A DNA stretch of 64,000 bases from Oscillospiraceae bacterium (lineage in GTDB: Bacteria; Bacillota; Clostridia; Oscillospirales; Oscillospiraceae), in NCBI GenBank assembly GCA_017512485.1, contig JAFWGE010000031.1:1-64000 (forward strand), in the 5' to 3' direction. Position 1 is the first letter of the stretch. Each line of letters begins with the position of its first letter. The notes beneath the pieces were generated by a model. The model searched no databases. It saw nothing but the letters and a program-made list of their open reading frames with translations, and was not told the origin of the DNA. The position numbers and the translations under genes were made by a program. Of the stretch, positions 25,687 to 33,722 are shown in pieces.

Positions 25687-27681
25687 ATGGGCAAAAACAA
25701 GTATCCCCACGTATTCTCCCCCATACGCATCCGCGGCGTGGACTTCAAGAACCGCATCGAGCTGGCACCGCCTTCCCTGAACCTGTGCAGCCCTGACCAC
25801 CTGGTGACGGAAGCCTTTGTGGACCTCAACCGGTCCATCGCCTACGGCGGAGCCGCCATCCTGACCGTGGGCAACGTGATGGTGGACATCGAGGAGTGTA
25901 AAAACGAGGAACTTCAGCTGGACCTCTCCAATGACGACTGCATACTCCCCTTCAGCAAATTTGCCCTGATGTGCGAGGGTTTCGGCGCCCATGCGTCCCT
26001 GGAGATAAACCACGGCGGCAAGGACAGCCAGTTTGCCCGTACCGGGAAGCCGGCATATGCGCCCAGCTCCTACTATTCCTCCTGGGAACTCATCAGCGCC
26101 AGGCAGATGGGCCGGGAGCCCCTGAAAACCATTGAGATGTCGGTGGAACATATCCACGAGACTGTGGAAAAGTACGGCCAGGCCGCCCTTCGGGCAAAAA
26201 AGGCGGGCATGAGGATGGCCATGATCCACTGCGGCCACGCGAACCTCATAAGCCAGTTCTCAAGCCCCCTGTATAATTTCCGCACGGACGAGTACGGCGG
26301 CAGTCTGGAAAACCGCGCCCGCTTTACCATTGAGATCCTGGACAGGGTCCGTGAACTGTGCGGGGAAGACTTCGTTATAGAGGCGCGCGTCTCCGCCGAC
26401 GAGATAAAGCCGGGCGGCATGGGCTATGAGGAGACCCTCAAATACATCGCCCTCATCAAGGACAAGATAGATATCCTGCATGTCTCCGCCGGGGTCCACG
26501 GGGAATTCGAGTATATGAAATACTGGTGGCAGAACTACATGATGGACCGCGAATACAACGTCCACTACGCCGCTTCCATAAAAAAGGAGTTCCCGGACCT
26601 TCTTATCAACACCGTGGGCAGCATTATGAGCATAGACCGCGCCGAGGAGATCATTGCCAGCGGCAAAGCGGACTTCGTCTCCATGTGCCGGCCGCTGCTG
26701 GCGGACCCGGACATGCCCCGGAAGTATTTCGAGGGACGGGAGGAGGACCACCGCCCATGCCTGCGCTGTCAAAGCTGCGCGGGCCCCGCCCACAGGATCA
26801 TAACCTGCGCCGTTAACCCCTTCCTTGGCCGGGAACGGGAGTTCCCCCTGGGAAAGGTCGGGAAAGCGGCCGTGCGCAAGCGCGTAGCCGTAGTGGGGGG
26901 CGGCCCCGGCGGCATCACCGCCGCCATGGTGCTCTGCGAGCGCGGCCATGACGTGACCCTTTATGAAAAGACCGGCCGGCTGGGGGGCATCATGAATTAC
27001 GCCGCCCTGCCCTCTTTCAAGCAGGACGCGGCAGATTACGTGAAGTACCTGGTGCGCCAGGCGAACAAATGCGGGGCCAGGATACTGCTGAACACCGCCG
27101 CCACACGCGAAATGCTGGAAAAAGAAAACTATGACGCGGTCATCGTGGCCATCGGTGCGGAGCCGATAGTGCCGGATCTGCCGGGGATCCGCCTGCCCCA
27201 CGTGTGCTGGGCGCCGGAGGCGGACGCCGGTGAAAAACCCTGCGGCCGGAAAGTCGTAGTGGCAGGCGCCGGGGCTGTGGGCCTGGAAGCCGCCATCGAC
27301 CTGAAAAAAGAAGGCCGGGACGTAACGGTGATCGAGCTGCTTGACGATTATTCCAGTCTCCGCAAATCCGCCGCCAGCGCCTCGGCGGAGTTCCTCACCC
27401 TCATCGACGAGCTGAAGCTGGACGTGCGTCTCGGACACAGGCTCCTGGAGGTCACCCCCACAGAGGTGATATGCGAAGAAGTGAAGACCGGCGAAACGGT
27501 GCGCATCCCCGCCGACACCGTCCTCCTGGCCCTTGGCGTTAAACCGAAGTGGGAGGAGGCGGACCAGCTGCGTCTCGCCTGTCCCGGCCCGGACACCGCC
27601 CTGATAGGGGACTGCCTCTACGTGGGAAACAACGTTAAGGCTGCCACCAGCGGCGCCCTGTCTGCCGCCGCTTACCTGTAA
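25687..27681 (+). CDS. Old Yellow Enzyme-type enoate/dienoyl reductase (FMN, 4Fe-4S, FAD)
   Basis: The 664-residue flavoenzyme resembles 2,4-dienoyl-CoA reductase and the bile-acid enzyme BaiCD, which reduce activated C=C bonds with NAD(P)H. The N-terminal TIM barrel has NHGGKDS (109-115), RTDEYGGSLENR (199-210) and an FMN phosphate site MCRPLLADP. A cluster motif follows, with Cys358, Cys361, Cys364 and Cys374. Then come an FAD/NAD domain with VAVVGGGPGG and a second nucleotide motif VVVAGAGAVGLEAA. Two oddities are visible. The position usually held by the catalytic Tyr (AHGY) is Asn186 in CGHAN, and the first three Cys are CxxCxxC instead of CxxCxxxC. Its position next to the molybdenum operon suggests reduction of phenolic or unsaturated acids (inference). 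Confidence 0.87.
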   Translation: MGKNKYPHVFSPIRIRGVDFKNRIELAPPSLNLCSPDHLVTEAFVDLNRSIAYGGAAILTVGNVMVDIEECKNEELQLDLSNDDCILPFSKFALMCEGFGAHASLEINHGGKDSQFARTGKPAYAPSSYYSSWELISARQMGREPLKTIEMSVEHIHETVEKYGQAALRAKKAGMRMAMIHCGHANLISQFSSPLYNFRTDEYGGSLENRARFTIEILDRVRELCGEDFVIEARVSADEIKPGGMGYEETLKYIALIKDKIDILHVSAGVHGEFEYMKYWWQNYMMDREYNVHYAASIKKEFPDLLINTVGSIMSIDRAEEIIASGKADFVSMCRPLLADPDMPRKYFEGREEDHRPCLRCQSCAGPAHRIITCAVNPFLGREREFPLGKVGKAAVRKRVAVVGGGPGGITAAMVLCERGHDVTLYEKTGRLGGIMNYAALPSFKQDAADYVKYLVRQANKCGARILLNTAATREMLEKENYDAVIVAIGAEPIVPDLPGIRLPHVCWAPEADAGEKPCGRKVVVAGAGAVGLEAAIDLKKEGRDVTVIELLDDYSSLRKSAASASAEFLTLIDELKLDVRLGHRLLEVTPTEVICEEVKTGETVRIPADTVLLALGVKPKWEEADQLRLACPGPDTALIGDCLYVGNNVKAATSGALSAAAYL

Positions 27682-27718
27682 CCCGGATATACGGGAGCTT
27701 CCGTTCCATCATTTTGCC

Positions 27719-27755
27719 GTCCCCCGTCCATTATGGCGGGGGACGCGTTCTTTGG
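27719..27755 (+). terminator. Terminator after the flavoenzyme
   Basis: GTCCCCCG and CGGGGGAC pair around a 10-base loop, followed by a T-containing tail. Confidence 0.65.
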
Positions 27756-27774
27756 ATCCGGGATGCATATGGAA

Positions 27775-27820
27775 AACCGGGGGCCCGCCGTGATCTTCGT
27801 CACGCACGGTCCCCCGGTCG
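27775..27820 (-). terminator. Terminator of the LysR gene
   Basis: On the minus strand ACCGGGGG-ACCGTG and its complement form a long, slightly imperfect hairpin followed by TTTTCC. It lies about 40 bases after the LysR stop. Confidence 0.7.
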
Positions 27821-27858
27821 TACATGTGTTTCTTACTGCCCCTGCCCTGGGCGTAATG

Positions 27859-28776
27859 TCAGCCGCCGGAGCGTTCTCCCCTCTTCCCTATATACTCCCT
27901 CACCACCTCCAGGAACAGCTTGGCGCTGGGATTCGCCAGTTTTTTCGGCCAGGCGGCGATATACTGCCTGTCTGTGTCCATATCCTCAATGGGTATTATA
28001 TCCAGGGAGTTCTGGAAGAACAGCTTTGGAAGGGCTTCCGGCATTATGGATATCCCCAGGCCTGCGTTCACGGCCAGCAGCACGGATTCCACCTTGTCAT
28101 AGCGGTTTATGATATTCGGCTCATATCCGTGGCTGCGGCAGATCTCCAGTATCTGGTTGTGAAGGAGCGGCCTGCCCGGCTCGAACGATATTATGAACCT
28201 CTCGTCCCTGAGTTCCCTGAAATCCAGTGGGCCCATACCCACGAGCCTGTGCCCTTTGGGAACCACCAGTACCATGCGTTCCGTATGGGTGACCACCCAG
28301 TCCAGGGTGTCGTTCGCCGGGAGCATATCGATATGCGCGAAATGGAAATCGTATTTGTTGCCCGTCATCGCCGCGACCTGGTCCTTGCCGTTGTTAAGCG
28401 TGACGTCCACCACCACCGACGGGTACCTCTCGAAAAAGACGCCGAGACAGTCTGTGAGAATGGCGCTTGAAGTGGAAACGGCAGAGATGGCAAGCTGCCC
28501 CTTGGCGCCCTCTTTCAGGCGCTGCATCAGGAACGACGCGCTCTCCACCGCCCCCAGTATATCCAGGGCGTAGGGCAGCAGCGCCGCACCTTCGTCCGCG
28601 AGGAGCACGCTCCTGTTTGTCCTGACGAACAGTTTTGTGTCCAGTTCCTGCTCCAGCAGGCTTATCTGCCGGCTGACGGAAGACTGGGACACCTCCAGCC
28701 TTCTTGCCGCCTTTCTGAAATTGAGGGTCTCCGCCACTGCGGCAAAATACCGCATCCGTATGATATCCATATACAA
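27859..28776 (-). CDS. LysR-family transcriptional regulator
   Basis: The 305-residue regulator has an N-terminal winged helix-turn-helix (residues 1-62: LNFRKAARRLEVSQSSVSRQIS is the recognition region) and a periplasmic-binding-protein-like effector domain (about 93-290). Two starts are possible: TTG at 28776, with AAGGA six bases upstream, or ATG at 28770. It is transcribed divergently from the operon at 28985-34589, with 208 bases between, the standard arrangement for a LysR protein controlling its neighbour. The inducer is probably a substrate of the molybdenum enzyme, such as a phenolic compound (inference). The flavoenzyme gene lies convergently on its other side. Confidence 0.9.
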   Translation of the reverse strand: MYMDIIRMRYFAAVAETLNFRKAARRLEVSQSSVSRQISLLEQELDTKLFVRTNRSVLLADEGAALLPYALDILGAVESASFLMQRLKEGAKGQLAISAVSTSSAILTDCLGVFFERYPSVVVDVTLNNGKDQVAAMTGNKYDFHFAHIDMLPANDTLDWVVTHTERMVLVVPKGHRLVGMGPLDFRELRDERFIISFEPGRPLLHNQILEICRSHGYEPNIINRYDKVESVLLAVNAGLGISIMPEALPKLFFQNSLDIIPIEDMDTDRQYIAAWPKKLANPSAKLFLEVVREYIGKRGERSGG

Positions 28777-28901
28777 GTCCGTTCCTTAAACGATGTCTGC
28801 TGATCTTTTCCCGTTTCAAGATTACTCCTTTTGATACGCCACGTCAAGGCTTTTACCCCCGAACGATGCTCTTTGCGCATCAATTCGGCCATAAAATGCT
28901 C

Positions 28902-28929
28902 TTGACACTTTTTGCAATTGAGATACAAT
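28902..28929 (+). promoter_or_regulatory. Promoter of the transhydroxylase-like operon, with candidate LysR site
   Basis: TTGACA (28902) and TACAAT (28924) are 16 bases apart, a near-consensus promoter about 55 bases before the first ATG. Just upstream, ATGC-N7-GCAT at 28866-28880 is a short dyad in the position expected for LysR binding. The word TGCGCATC recurs at 28958. Confidence 0.7.
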
Positions 28930-28984
28930 TAATTATAAAATTATAATGTCATTTCTATGCGCATCTCAAAAAGGAGCAGACACG

Positions 28985-29443
28985 ATGGGCAAAAAAAAGC
29001 ACGGGAAAAGTTCCGAAGCCCCGGACGAACGTATAGAACTCGGGCCGCTCGGCAAAGGTGGAGGGAAGCTTTTGACGAGCATCGAGGCGGGCAACATGGT
29101 CGCTGTCCTCTCCGGCACCGAACTCATGTTCGTTTTTATCTACAACAAAGAGTACCAGTGCTTTATCCACGCCATGGACGCTCCGGAGGGACGCCACCGC
29201 TCATTCGCGATCAACGAGCGCAACAAGGCTATGCTCAAGAATCTCGACAGCGCGGCGGACCAGCTTTTTGAGATAAGATATGACTCCAGGCTGAATTATA
29301 TGGGAGTCATGGTCGCAGCGGAACGCGGCATTATCAATTTTCTGGACAGCATCGGCCAGCTCCCCGCCGAAGACACGGACTTCATGTCGTGGCAGGAGCC
29401 GTCCGAAAATCCGAACGAACAGAAAGAGGGGACCAACACTTGA
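28985..29443 (+). CDS. Protein of unknown function, first gene of the molybdenum operon
   Basis: A 152-residue protein with no signal peptide or membrane helix. A Lys/Gly-rich start (MGKKKHGKSSEA) leads to a mixed alpha/beta core with the hydrophobic strand NMVAVLSGTELMFVFIYN and a helix near NERNKAMLKNLDSAADQLF. The C-terminal tail is acidic and Asn/Glu-rich. The ATG at 28985 has AAAGGAG about nine bases upstream. It opens the operon directly behind the LysR-facing promoter, and its stop overlaps the next start. I do not recognise the family. An accessory or regulatory role for the molybdenum enzyme is suggested only by context. Confidence 0.75.
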   Translation: MGKKKHGKSSEAPDERIELGPLGKGGGKLLTSIEAGNMVAVLSGTELMFVFIYNKEYQCFIHAMDAPEGRHRSFAINERNKAMLKNLDSAADQLFEIRYDSRLNYMGVMVAAERGIINFLDSIGQLPAEDTDFMSWQEPSENPNEQKEGTNT

Positions 29444-29637
29444 AAACCTACAGATTCGAATGCAGGAGCACCCCCAATGGGTTCACCGAATGGGCCAGCG
29501 TCCGGGAGGACGGGGCGGAGGTCAAAAAGATCGACCGCGACGTAACCCAGGAGACGGTAAGGCAGTTCCGTGAACGCGTGGGCGCTCAGCTGGAAGCCGA
29601 AGGCTACCGGCCGGAAGAGAATCAGTACACGCTTTGA
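29440..29637 (+). CDS. Small protein of unknown function
   Basis: A 65-residue protein beginning at TTG 29440, which overlaps the previous stop as TTGA, with AGAGGGG about eight bases upstream. The sequence starts LKTYRFECRSTPNGFTEW and continues as an Arg/Glu-rich helix (ETVRQFRERVGAQLEAEG). An in-frame upstream extension to 29389 lacks a ribosome binding site. It is soluble, and I do not recognise it. Tight coupling on both sides argues that it is real and made with its neighbours. Confidence 0.65.
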   Translation: MKTYRFECRSTPNGFTEWASVREDGAEVKKIDRDVTQETVRQFRERVGAQLEAEGYRPEENQYTL

Positions 29638-29649
29638 TGGGAGGAGAAT

Positions 29650-30114
29650 ATGAATACTGTTTCTGTTCTGATCAGGCATCACGCCGGTCCCACGGGCGAT
29701 GTGCTGATATGTAAAAACGAAGAGGGCGTGTGGGAATTTCCGTATGGCAAAGTCCACGTGAGCGAGACGGATGCGGAAGCCGTGGAGCGCATTGCCTGGG
29801 AGACTCTGGGGCTGCGCGCCAAAGCGGGCATCCTTGCCATGGTAGGCCACAAAGATCCCAGCGACGGCGTCGTGGAGCACCTGGCGGTGGGGAACATCAC
29901 CCACAACACCAACACGAAGTGCGACTGGCACTGCTATTACGAGGCGGTAAACATCTGGCAGGCGGAGCCAAAATGCGGCAAGTACTCCGAGTTCCGCTGG
30001 GTCCATCCGTCCGAGCTCGGCGGCGTATGCTTCGACGGGGACGACAAACAATTCATGGCCAAGTACGATCCGTGGATAAACGGCAGGTCTATCCCGGACG
30101 TGCGTATGCCTTAA
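29650..30114 (+). CDS. Nudix-fold protein with degenerate Nudix box
   Basis: The 154-residue protein has a Nudix-like start (VSVLIRHHAGPTGDVLICKN), then WEFPYGKVH and a box region G-K-V-H-V-S-E-T-D-A-E-A-V-E-R-I-A-W-E-T-L-G-L. The usual box is G-x5-E-x7-R-E-U-x-E-E-x-G-U. Here the Glu after Arg is Ile and the second Glu of the EE pair is Thr, so the metal-binding set is incomplete. A later segment has several Cys and His (CDWHCYYE, KCGKY). Hydrolase activity is doubtful. It may bind a nucleotide or cofactor such as the molybdopterin dinucleotide (speculation). GGGAGGAG precedes the ATG. Confidence 0.75.
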   Translation: MNTVSVLIRHHAGPTGDVLICKNEEGVWEFPYGKVHVSETDAEAVERIAWETLGLRAKAGILAMVGHKDPSDGVVEHLAVGNITHNTNTKCDWHCYYEAVNIWQAEPKCGKYSEFRWVHPSELGGVCFDGDDKQFMAKYDPWINGRSIPDVRMP

Positions 30115-30126
30115 AGGAGGCTCCCA

Positions 30127-30423
30127 ATGAAAAAGTATTTTTTTGAGGCTTCTAAAAAACAACTGGAAAAGCCGACGGAGCCGAAGTATCTGTTCTGTCC
30201 CGCCGCGAGCCTGACCGTCCTTGCCGAGGATGAGAAAGAGGCTCTTGAGAAAGCCCGCGAGGGGTTCCGCTGCAGGTTCCTTGCCACCGGCGTGTACCTG
30301 GGCGAGATCCGCATGACCGGCTCCCGCGAGCTGGACGCGGACTGGAATTACGGTTACGGCGACGGCCGCGGGTGCGGTACCGCCGAGGAACTGGCGGCTC
30401 TGCGCGCCTCATGTACAAAATAA
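30127..30423 (+). CDS. Small protein of unknown function
   Basis: A 98-residue soluble protein starting at an ATG with AAAGGAGG eight bases upstream, 12 bases after the Nudix-like gene. It has a central helix rich in Glu and Lys (EDEKEALEKAREGFRCRF), a strand LATGVYLGEIRMTGSREL and a Gly/Tyr-rich turn (YGYGDGRGCG). I do not recognise it. Its place between the Nudix-like protein and the next unknown gene in a tightly spaced operon supports a role linked to the molybdenum enzyme. Confidence 0.7.
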   Translation: MKKYFFEASKKQLEKPTEPKYLFCPAASLTVLAEDEKEALEKAREGFRCRFLATGVYLGEIRMTGSRELDADWNYGYGDGRGCGTAEELAALRASCTK

Positions 30424-30435
30424 GGAGGAAGCGTT

Positions 30436-30948
30436 TTGGATCTTCAGAAAAAATATCTTCTGCGTCTTCCGGACGAGAACGTCACCCTCACTAAGGACGA
30501 GCTGGTCGCTCGCATAAAAGAGATCCTCAAGGATCACCCCAGTGAGCACATGAACGCCTACCGCGTATGGTACGAGGGCTTCGAGGGCTGCGGCATGCCC
30601 GGGACCGACGTTTATAACGTGATAGTCGAAACTTTCCGCTCCCTGAAGGACGATTGGAAAGACATAGGCCCCATGCGCTGGGAAAAATACGGCGTTATCA
30701 ACCCCAGCTTCCTTAACCTCCACTACGACACAGCTTCCAAGACGGATGACAAGGGCAACTTCATGCTTCAGCACCGTTTCCATCTGGGCAAGCACTACCA
30801 GGGCCCCGACGGAAAAGTCTGGTGGATCCCCGTCATGGAGGACTTCAATATGCGCGCCTTTGAACGCAAGGACGGCAAGTACGTCGGGACCATGGTGGAG
30901 ATAGACCCCTACGGCGAATATGCCCGCCAAATGGTTGAAGTACAGTAA
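30436..30948 (+). CDS. Protein of unknown function upstream of the molybdenum large subunit
   Basis: The 170-residue protein starts at TTG (30436), seven bases after AAGGAGG. It is soluble, with an N-terminal helical part (TKDELVARIKEILKDH) and a Trp/Tyr/Phe-rich core (YRVWYEGFEGCGMPG, KVWWIPVMEDFNMR). It ends 15 bases before the large subunit, the usual position for a dedicated maturation factor or small subunit. It is not a recognisable TorD-type chaperone, and I cannot name the family. Confidence 0.75.
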   Translation: MDLQKKYLLRLPDENVTLTKDELVARIKEILKDHPSEHMNAYRVWYEGFEGCGMPGTDVYNVIVETFRSLKDDWKDIGPMRWEKYGVINPSFLNLHYDTASKTDDKGNFMLQHRFHLGKHYQGPDGKVWWIPVMEDFNMRAFERKDGKYVGTMVEIDPYGEYARQMVEVQ

Positions 30949-30963
30949 GGAGGGACGAGAAAG

Positions 30964-33720
30964 ATGGCAGAAAGAATAATGCCCAGCTCTGCTGGACATC
31001 CCAAGGAAAAGATCTCCCATGGCGTGTGTGTTGCCGGCCCCATGACCGTGCACACCGTTGACGGAGTTATACGCCGTGTCCGGCCCATCGTCCTCACCGA
31101 TGACGATACTCCCGGCTGGGTCATAAAGGCCCGCGGCAAGGAATATACCCCCCAGCGCAAGTTCACCATGTCCCTGCTCGGATACTGCGAGAAGGACAGG
31201 ACGTATGCCTACGACAGGCTGAAATACCCCATGATCCGCGAGGACTTTGTGGAGACTCCCGATGGAAAGAACCGCAACACCGAAAACCGCGGCAAGAGCG
31301 GTTACCGCCGCGCCTCCTGGGACGAGGCCCTCTCCCTGGTGGCCCGCGAGATCAAGCGTCTTCAGAAAACATACGGCAAGGAGACCATAACCGCCTGCAC
31401 CTCCAGCCATCACAGCTGGGGCCTCGTGGGTTACAAGATCTCCCTGTTCAACCGCTTCTTCAGCATGATGGGCTACACCCGCATCGCCGACAACCCGGAC
31501 TCCTGGGAAGGTTTCCACTGGGGCACCCCCCACACCTACGGCTATTACTGGCGCCTGGGCGGCCCCGAACCCTATGATATGCTGGAGATGGCCATGCAGA
31601 ACTGCGAGACCATCATCTGCTGGTCCTCGGACCCCGACACCAGCCGCGGCGGCTACTCTGCTCAGGAATCCGCCCTGTGGCGCTGGTGGATGAAAGAGAT
31701 GGGCATCCAGTTCATATATGTAGATCCCTTCAACAACTACACCTCCGTGAAGCACGCCGACAAGTGGATCGGCCCCAGGATGGGCACCGACGCCGCCATC
31801 CTTGAGGCCATAGCGTACGTATGGCTCACCGAGGGCACGTACGACAAAGAGTACGTCCGTCAGCACGGCCACCGCTTCAAGGAATTTGCCGATCACATCC
31901 TGGGCCGCGGCCCGGACGGCACCCCCAAGACCCCCAAGTGGGCTGAGGAGCTGTCCCTGGTAAAGGCCATGGATATTAAGGCCATCGCCCGCCGCTGGGC
32001 ACAGACCCCCACCACCGTGGGTTCGGGCATGCGCGGCGGATTCGGCGGAGCCTGCCGTCACTCCAACGGCACCGAGTACGCCCGTCTGCTGGTACTGCTG
32101 TCCGCCATGCAGGGCATGGGCAAGCCCGGGCGCGCCTTCTGGGGCCCCGGCTGCGGCGCTCCCATGAACTACAACTTCTGGTTCGGCGGATATTCCGATC
32201 CTCTGGCCTCCATAGCCAAGGCCCCCATAGCCGACGACGTCCCCATGAACTCCGTAAGCCAGGTGCTCTATCGTCCCAACCTCCCCGACGCGATACTCAA
32301 CGGCCACTACGAGTGGTACGGCGAGGGCTTCTGCGGCGGCGGCATAGATCTTGAGTTCACCCGCCACGTGTACCCTGCGCCGGGATGCAACAAGGTCCAC
32401 TGCTTCTGGCGTTACGGCGGCTCTTTCTTCGGCACCATGCTGGACACCAACAAGTGGGCCGCGATGTACAAGAGCCCCGAGCTGGAATTTGTTATCAACC
32501 AGGATATATACTTCACCCCGGAGACACGTCACGCAGACGTGATACTCCCCGCGTGCACCAATCTGGAGCGCACGGACATCGGTGAGGTCGGTTCTTCCGG
32601 CCTCGGCGGCTACTGCTCACACTCCGAGTCCGGCAACTCCTGGCAGATGATCGTATATCAGGAGAAAGCCATTGAGCCTCTGTGGGATTCCCGCTCCGAC
32701 TTCTGGATCTTCTCCCAGGTAGCCGCGCGCCTCGGCTTCGGCGAGCGCTTCACCGAGGGCAGGGATGAGGAAGCCTGGGCCAAACGCTTCTGGCAGTTCT
32801 CCGACCTTCCCAAACAGATGTCCTGGGACGCCTTCAAGAAGAAGGGCTACTACATCATCCCCACTTCCCTCAAGGAAGAGGACAAAGATCCCAAGACCGG
32901 CCTCATAGCCAACTGGGACCGCCGCCCCGGCTTCAACTGGTTTGCCGAGAACCGCGCCTGCGATACAATGAACCACAAGGTCTTCCAGGAGGAGCACCTG
33001 CTGGGTACCTTCTCCGGGAAGTTCGAATTTGTCTCCGAGTCCCTCACCTACTGGGCTCCCGACGACGAAGCCCGCCGCCCCATCCCCCAGTATCAGGACT
33101 CCTGGGAAGGCCACACCTCCCTGACCGCAGACAAGTTCCCCTACGGCCTCATCTCCCCGCACCCGCGCTTTGACTACCACACCCATTACAACCAGCACGC
33201 CAAGTGGCTCTGGGAAATACCCAAGAACAGGGTCATCATCAACGGCAACCCCTATCTCGTCTGTCACATCAACAAAGAGACCGCGGACCAGAAGGGCATC
33301 AAGGACGGCGACGTGGTGCGCCTGTTCAACGACCGCGGCAGCGTCCTTTGCGTCGCCCGCGTGAGTTACCGCCTGTATCCCCAGACGATCCACGCGTACA
33401 CTTCTTCCGGTATATATAACCCCATTGAGTACGGCAAATACAAGAGCTGGGACAAGGGCGGCAGCATAAACGTTCTTACCCCGGGCCGTCTCATGGGCGA
33501 GTACGTCCCCGGAATGGCTCCCTACAGCTGCAACATAGACGTGGAGAAGTGCGAAGCGGACCCGAATTACGGCCAGGGCTGGGAGTACATCCTGGACGAA
33601 GTCGACAAGCAGCAGCTTGAGACCGAACGCCCGATACGCACATCCATGGACGCGGACCTGATCTTCGGGGAGCGCGAAGAGTGGATCAGACAACAAATGA
33701 TGAAGAAGGAGGCCATCTGA
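30964..33720 (+). CDS. Molybdopterin oxidoreductase, pyrogallol-phloroglucinol transhydroxylase-like large subunit
   Basis: The 918-residue large subunit of a DMSO-reductase-family enzyme has no Tat signal and no N-terminal cluster motif. This matches the large subunit of Pelobacter transhydroxylase (BthL, about 875 residues), which moves a hydroxyl group between trihydroxybenzenes. DNPDSWEG places Asp179-Ser180 and, upstream, His149/150 at near-constant offsets from the active-site Asp174, Ser175 (metal ligand) and His144 that I recall for BthL. The C-terminal MGD domain begins near LISPHPRFDYHTHYN. The partner ferredoxin subunit is encoded immediately downstream, which strengthens the family call. 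The substrate is unknown; a phenolic ring is the natural guess. The ribosome binding site is AAGGAGGG. Confidence 0.88.
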   Translation: MAERIMPSSAGHPKEKISHGVCVAGPMTVHTVDGVIRRVRPIVLTDDDTPGWVIKARGKEYTPQRKFTMSLLGYCEKDRTYAYDRLKYPMIREDFVETPDGKNRNTENRGKSGYRRASWDEALSLVAREIKRLQKTYGKETITACTSSHHSWGLVGYKISLFNRFFSMMGYTRIADNPDSWEGFHWGTPHTYGYYWRLGGPEPYDMLEMAMQNCETIICWSSDPDTSRGGYSAQESALWRWWMKEMGIQFIYVDPFNNYTSVKHADKWIGPRMGTDAAILEAIAYVWLTEGTYDKEYVRQHGHRFKEFADHILGRGPDGTPKTPKWAEELSLVKAMDIKAIARRWAQTPTTVGSGMRGGFGGACRHSNGTEYARLLVLLSAMQGMGKPGRAFWGPGCGAPMNYNFWFGGYSDPLASIAKAPIADDVPMNSVSQVLYRPNLPDAILNGHYEWYGEGFCGGGIDLEFTRHVYPAPGCNKVHCFWRYGGSFFGTMLDTNKWAAMYKSPELEFVINQDIYFTPETRHADVILPACTNLERTDIGEVGSSGLGGYCSHSESGNSWQMIVYQEKAIEPLWDSRSDFWIFSQVAARLGFGERFTEGRDEEAWAKRFWQFSDLPKQMSWDAFKKKGYYIIPTSLKEEDKDPKTGLIANWDRRPGFNWFAENRACDTMNHKVFQEEHLLGTFSGKFEFVSESLTYWAPDDEARRPIPQYQDSWEGHTSLTADKFPYGLISPHPRFDYHTHYNQHAKWLWEIPKNRVIINGNPYLVCHINKETADQKGIKDGDVVRLFNDRGSVLCVARVSYRLYPQTIHAYTSSGIYNPIEYGKYKSWDKGGSINVLTPGRLMGEYVPGMAPYSCNIDVEKCEADPNYGQGWEYILDEVDKQQLETERPIRTSMDADLIFGEREEWIRQQMMKKEAI

Positions 33721-33722
33721 TC

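Noticed and set aside
30409..32532. Minus-strand frame of 707 codons opposite the molybdenum large subunit
   Set aside because: Shadow of a conserved gene; composition rich in Gly, Val and His, as expected for the complement, and no family motifs.
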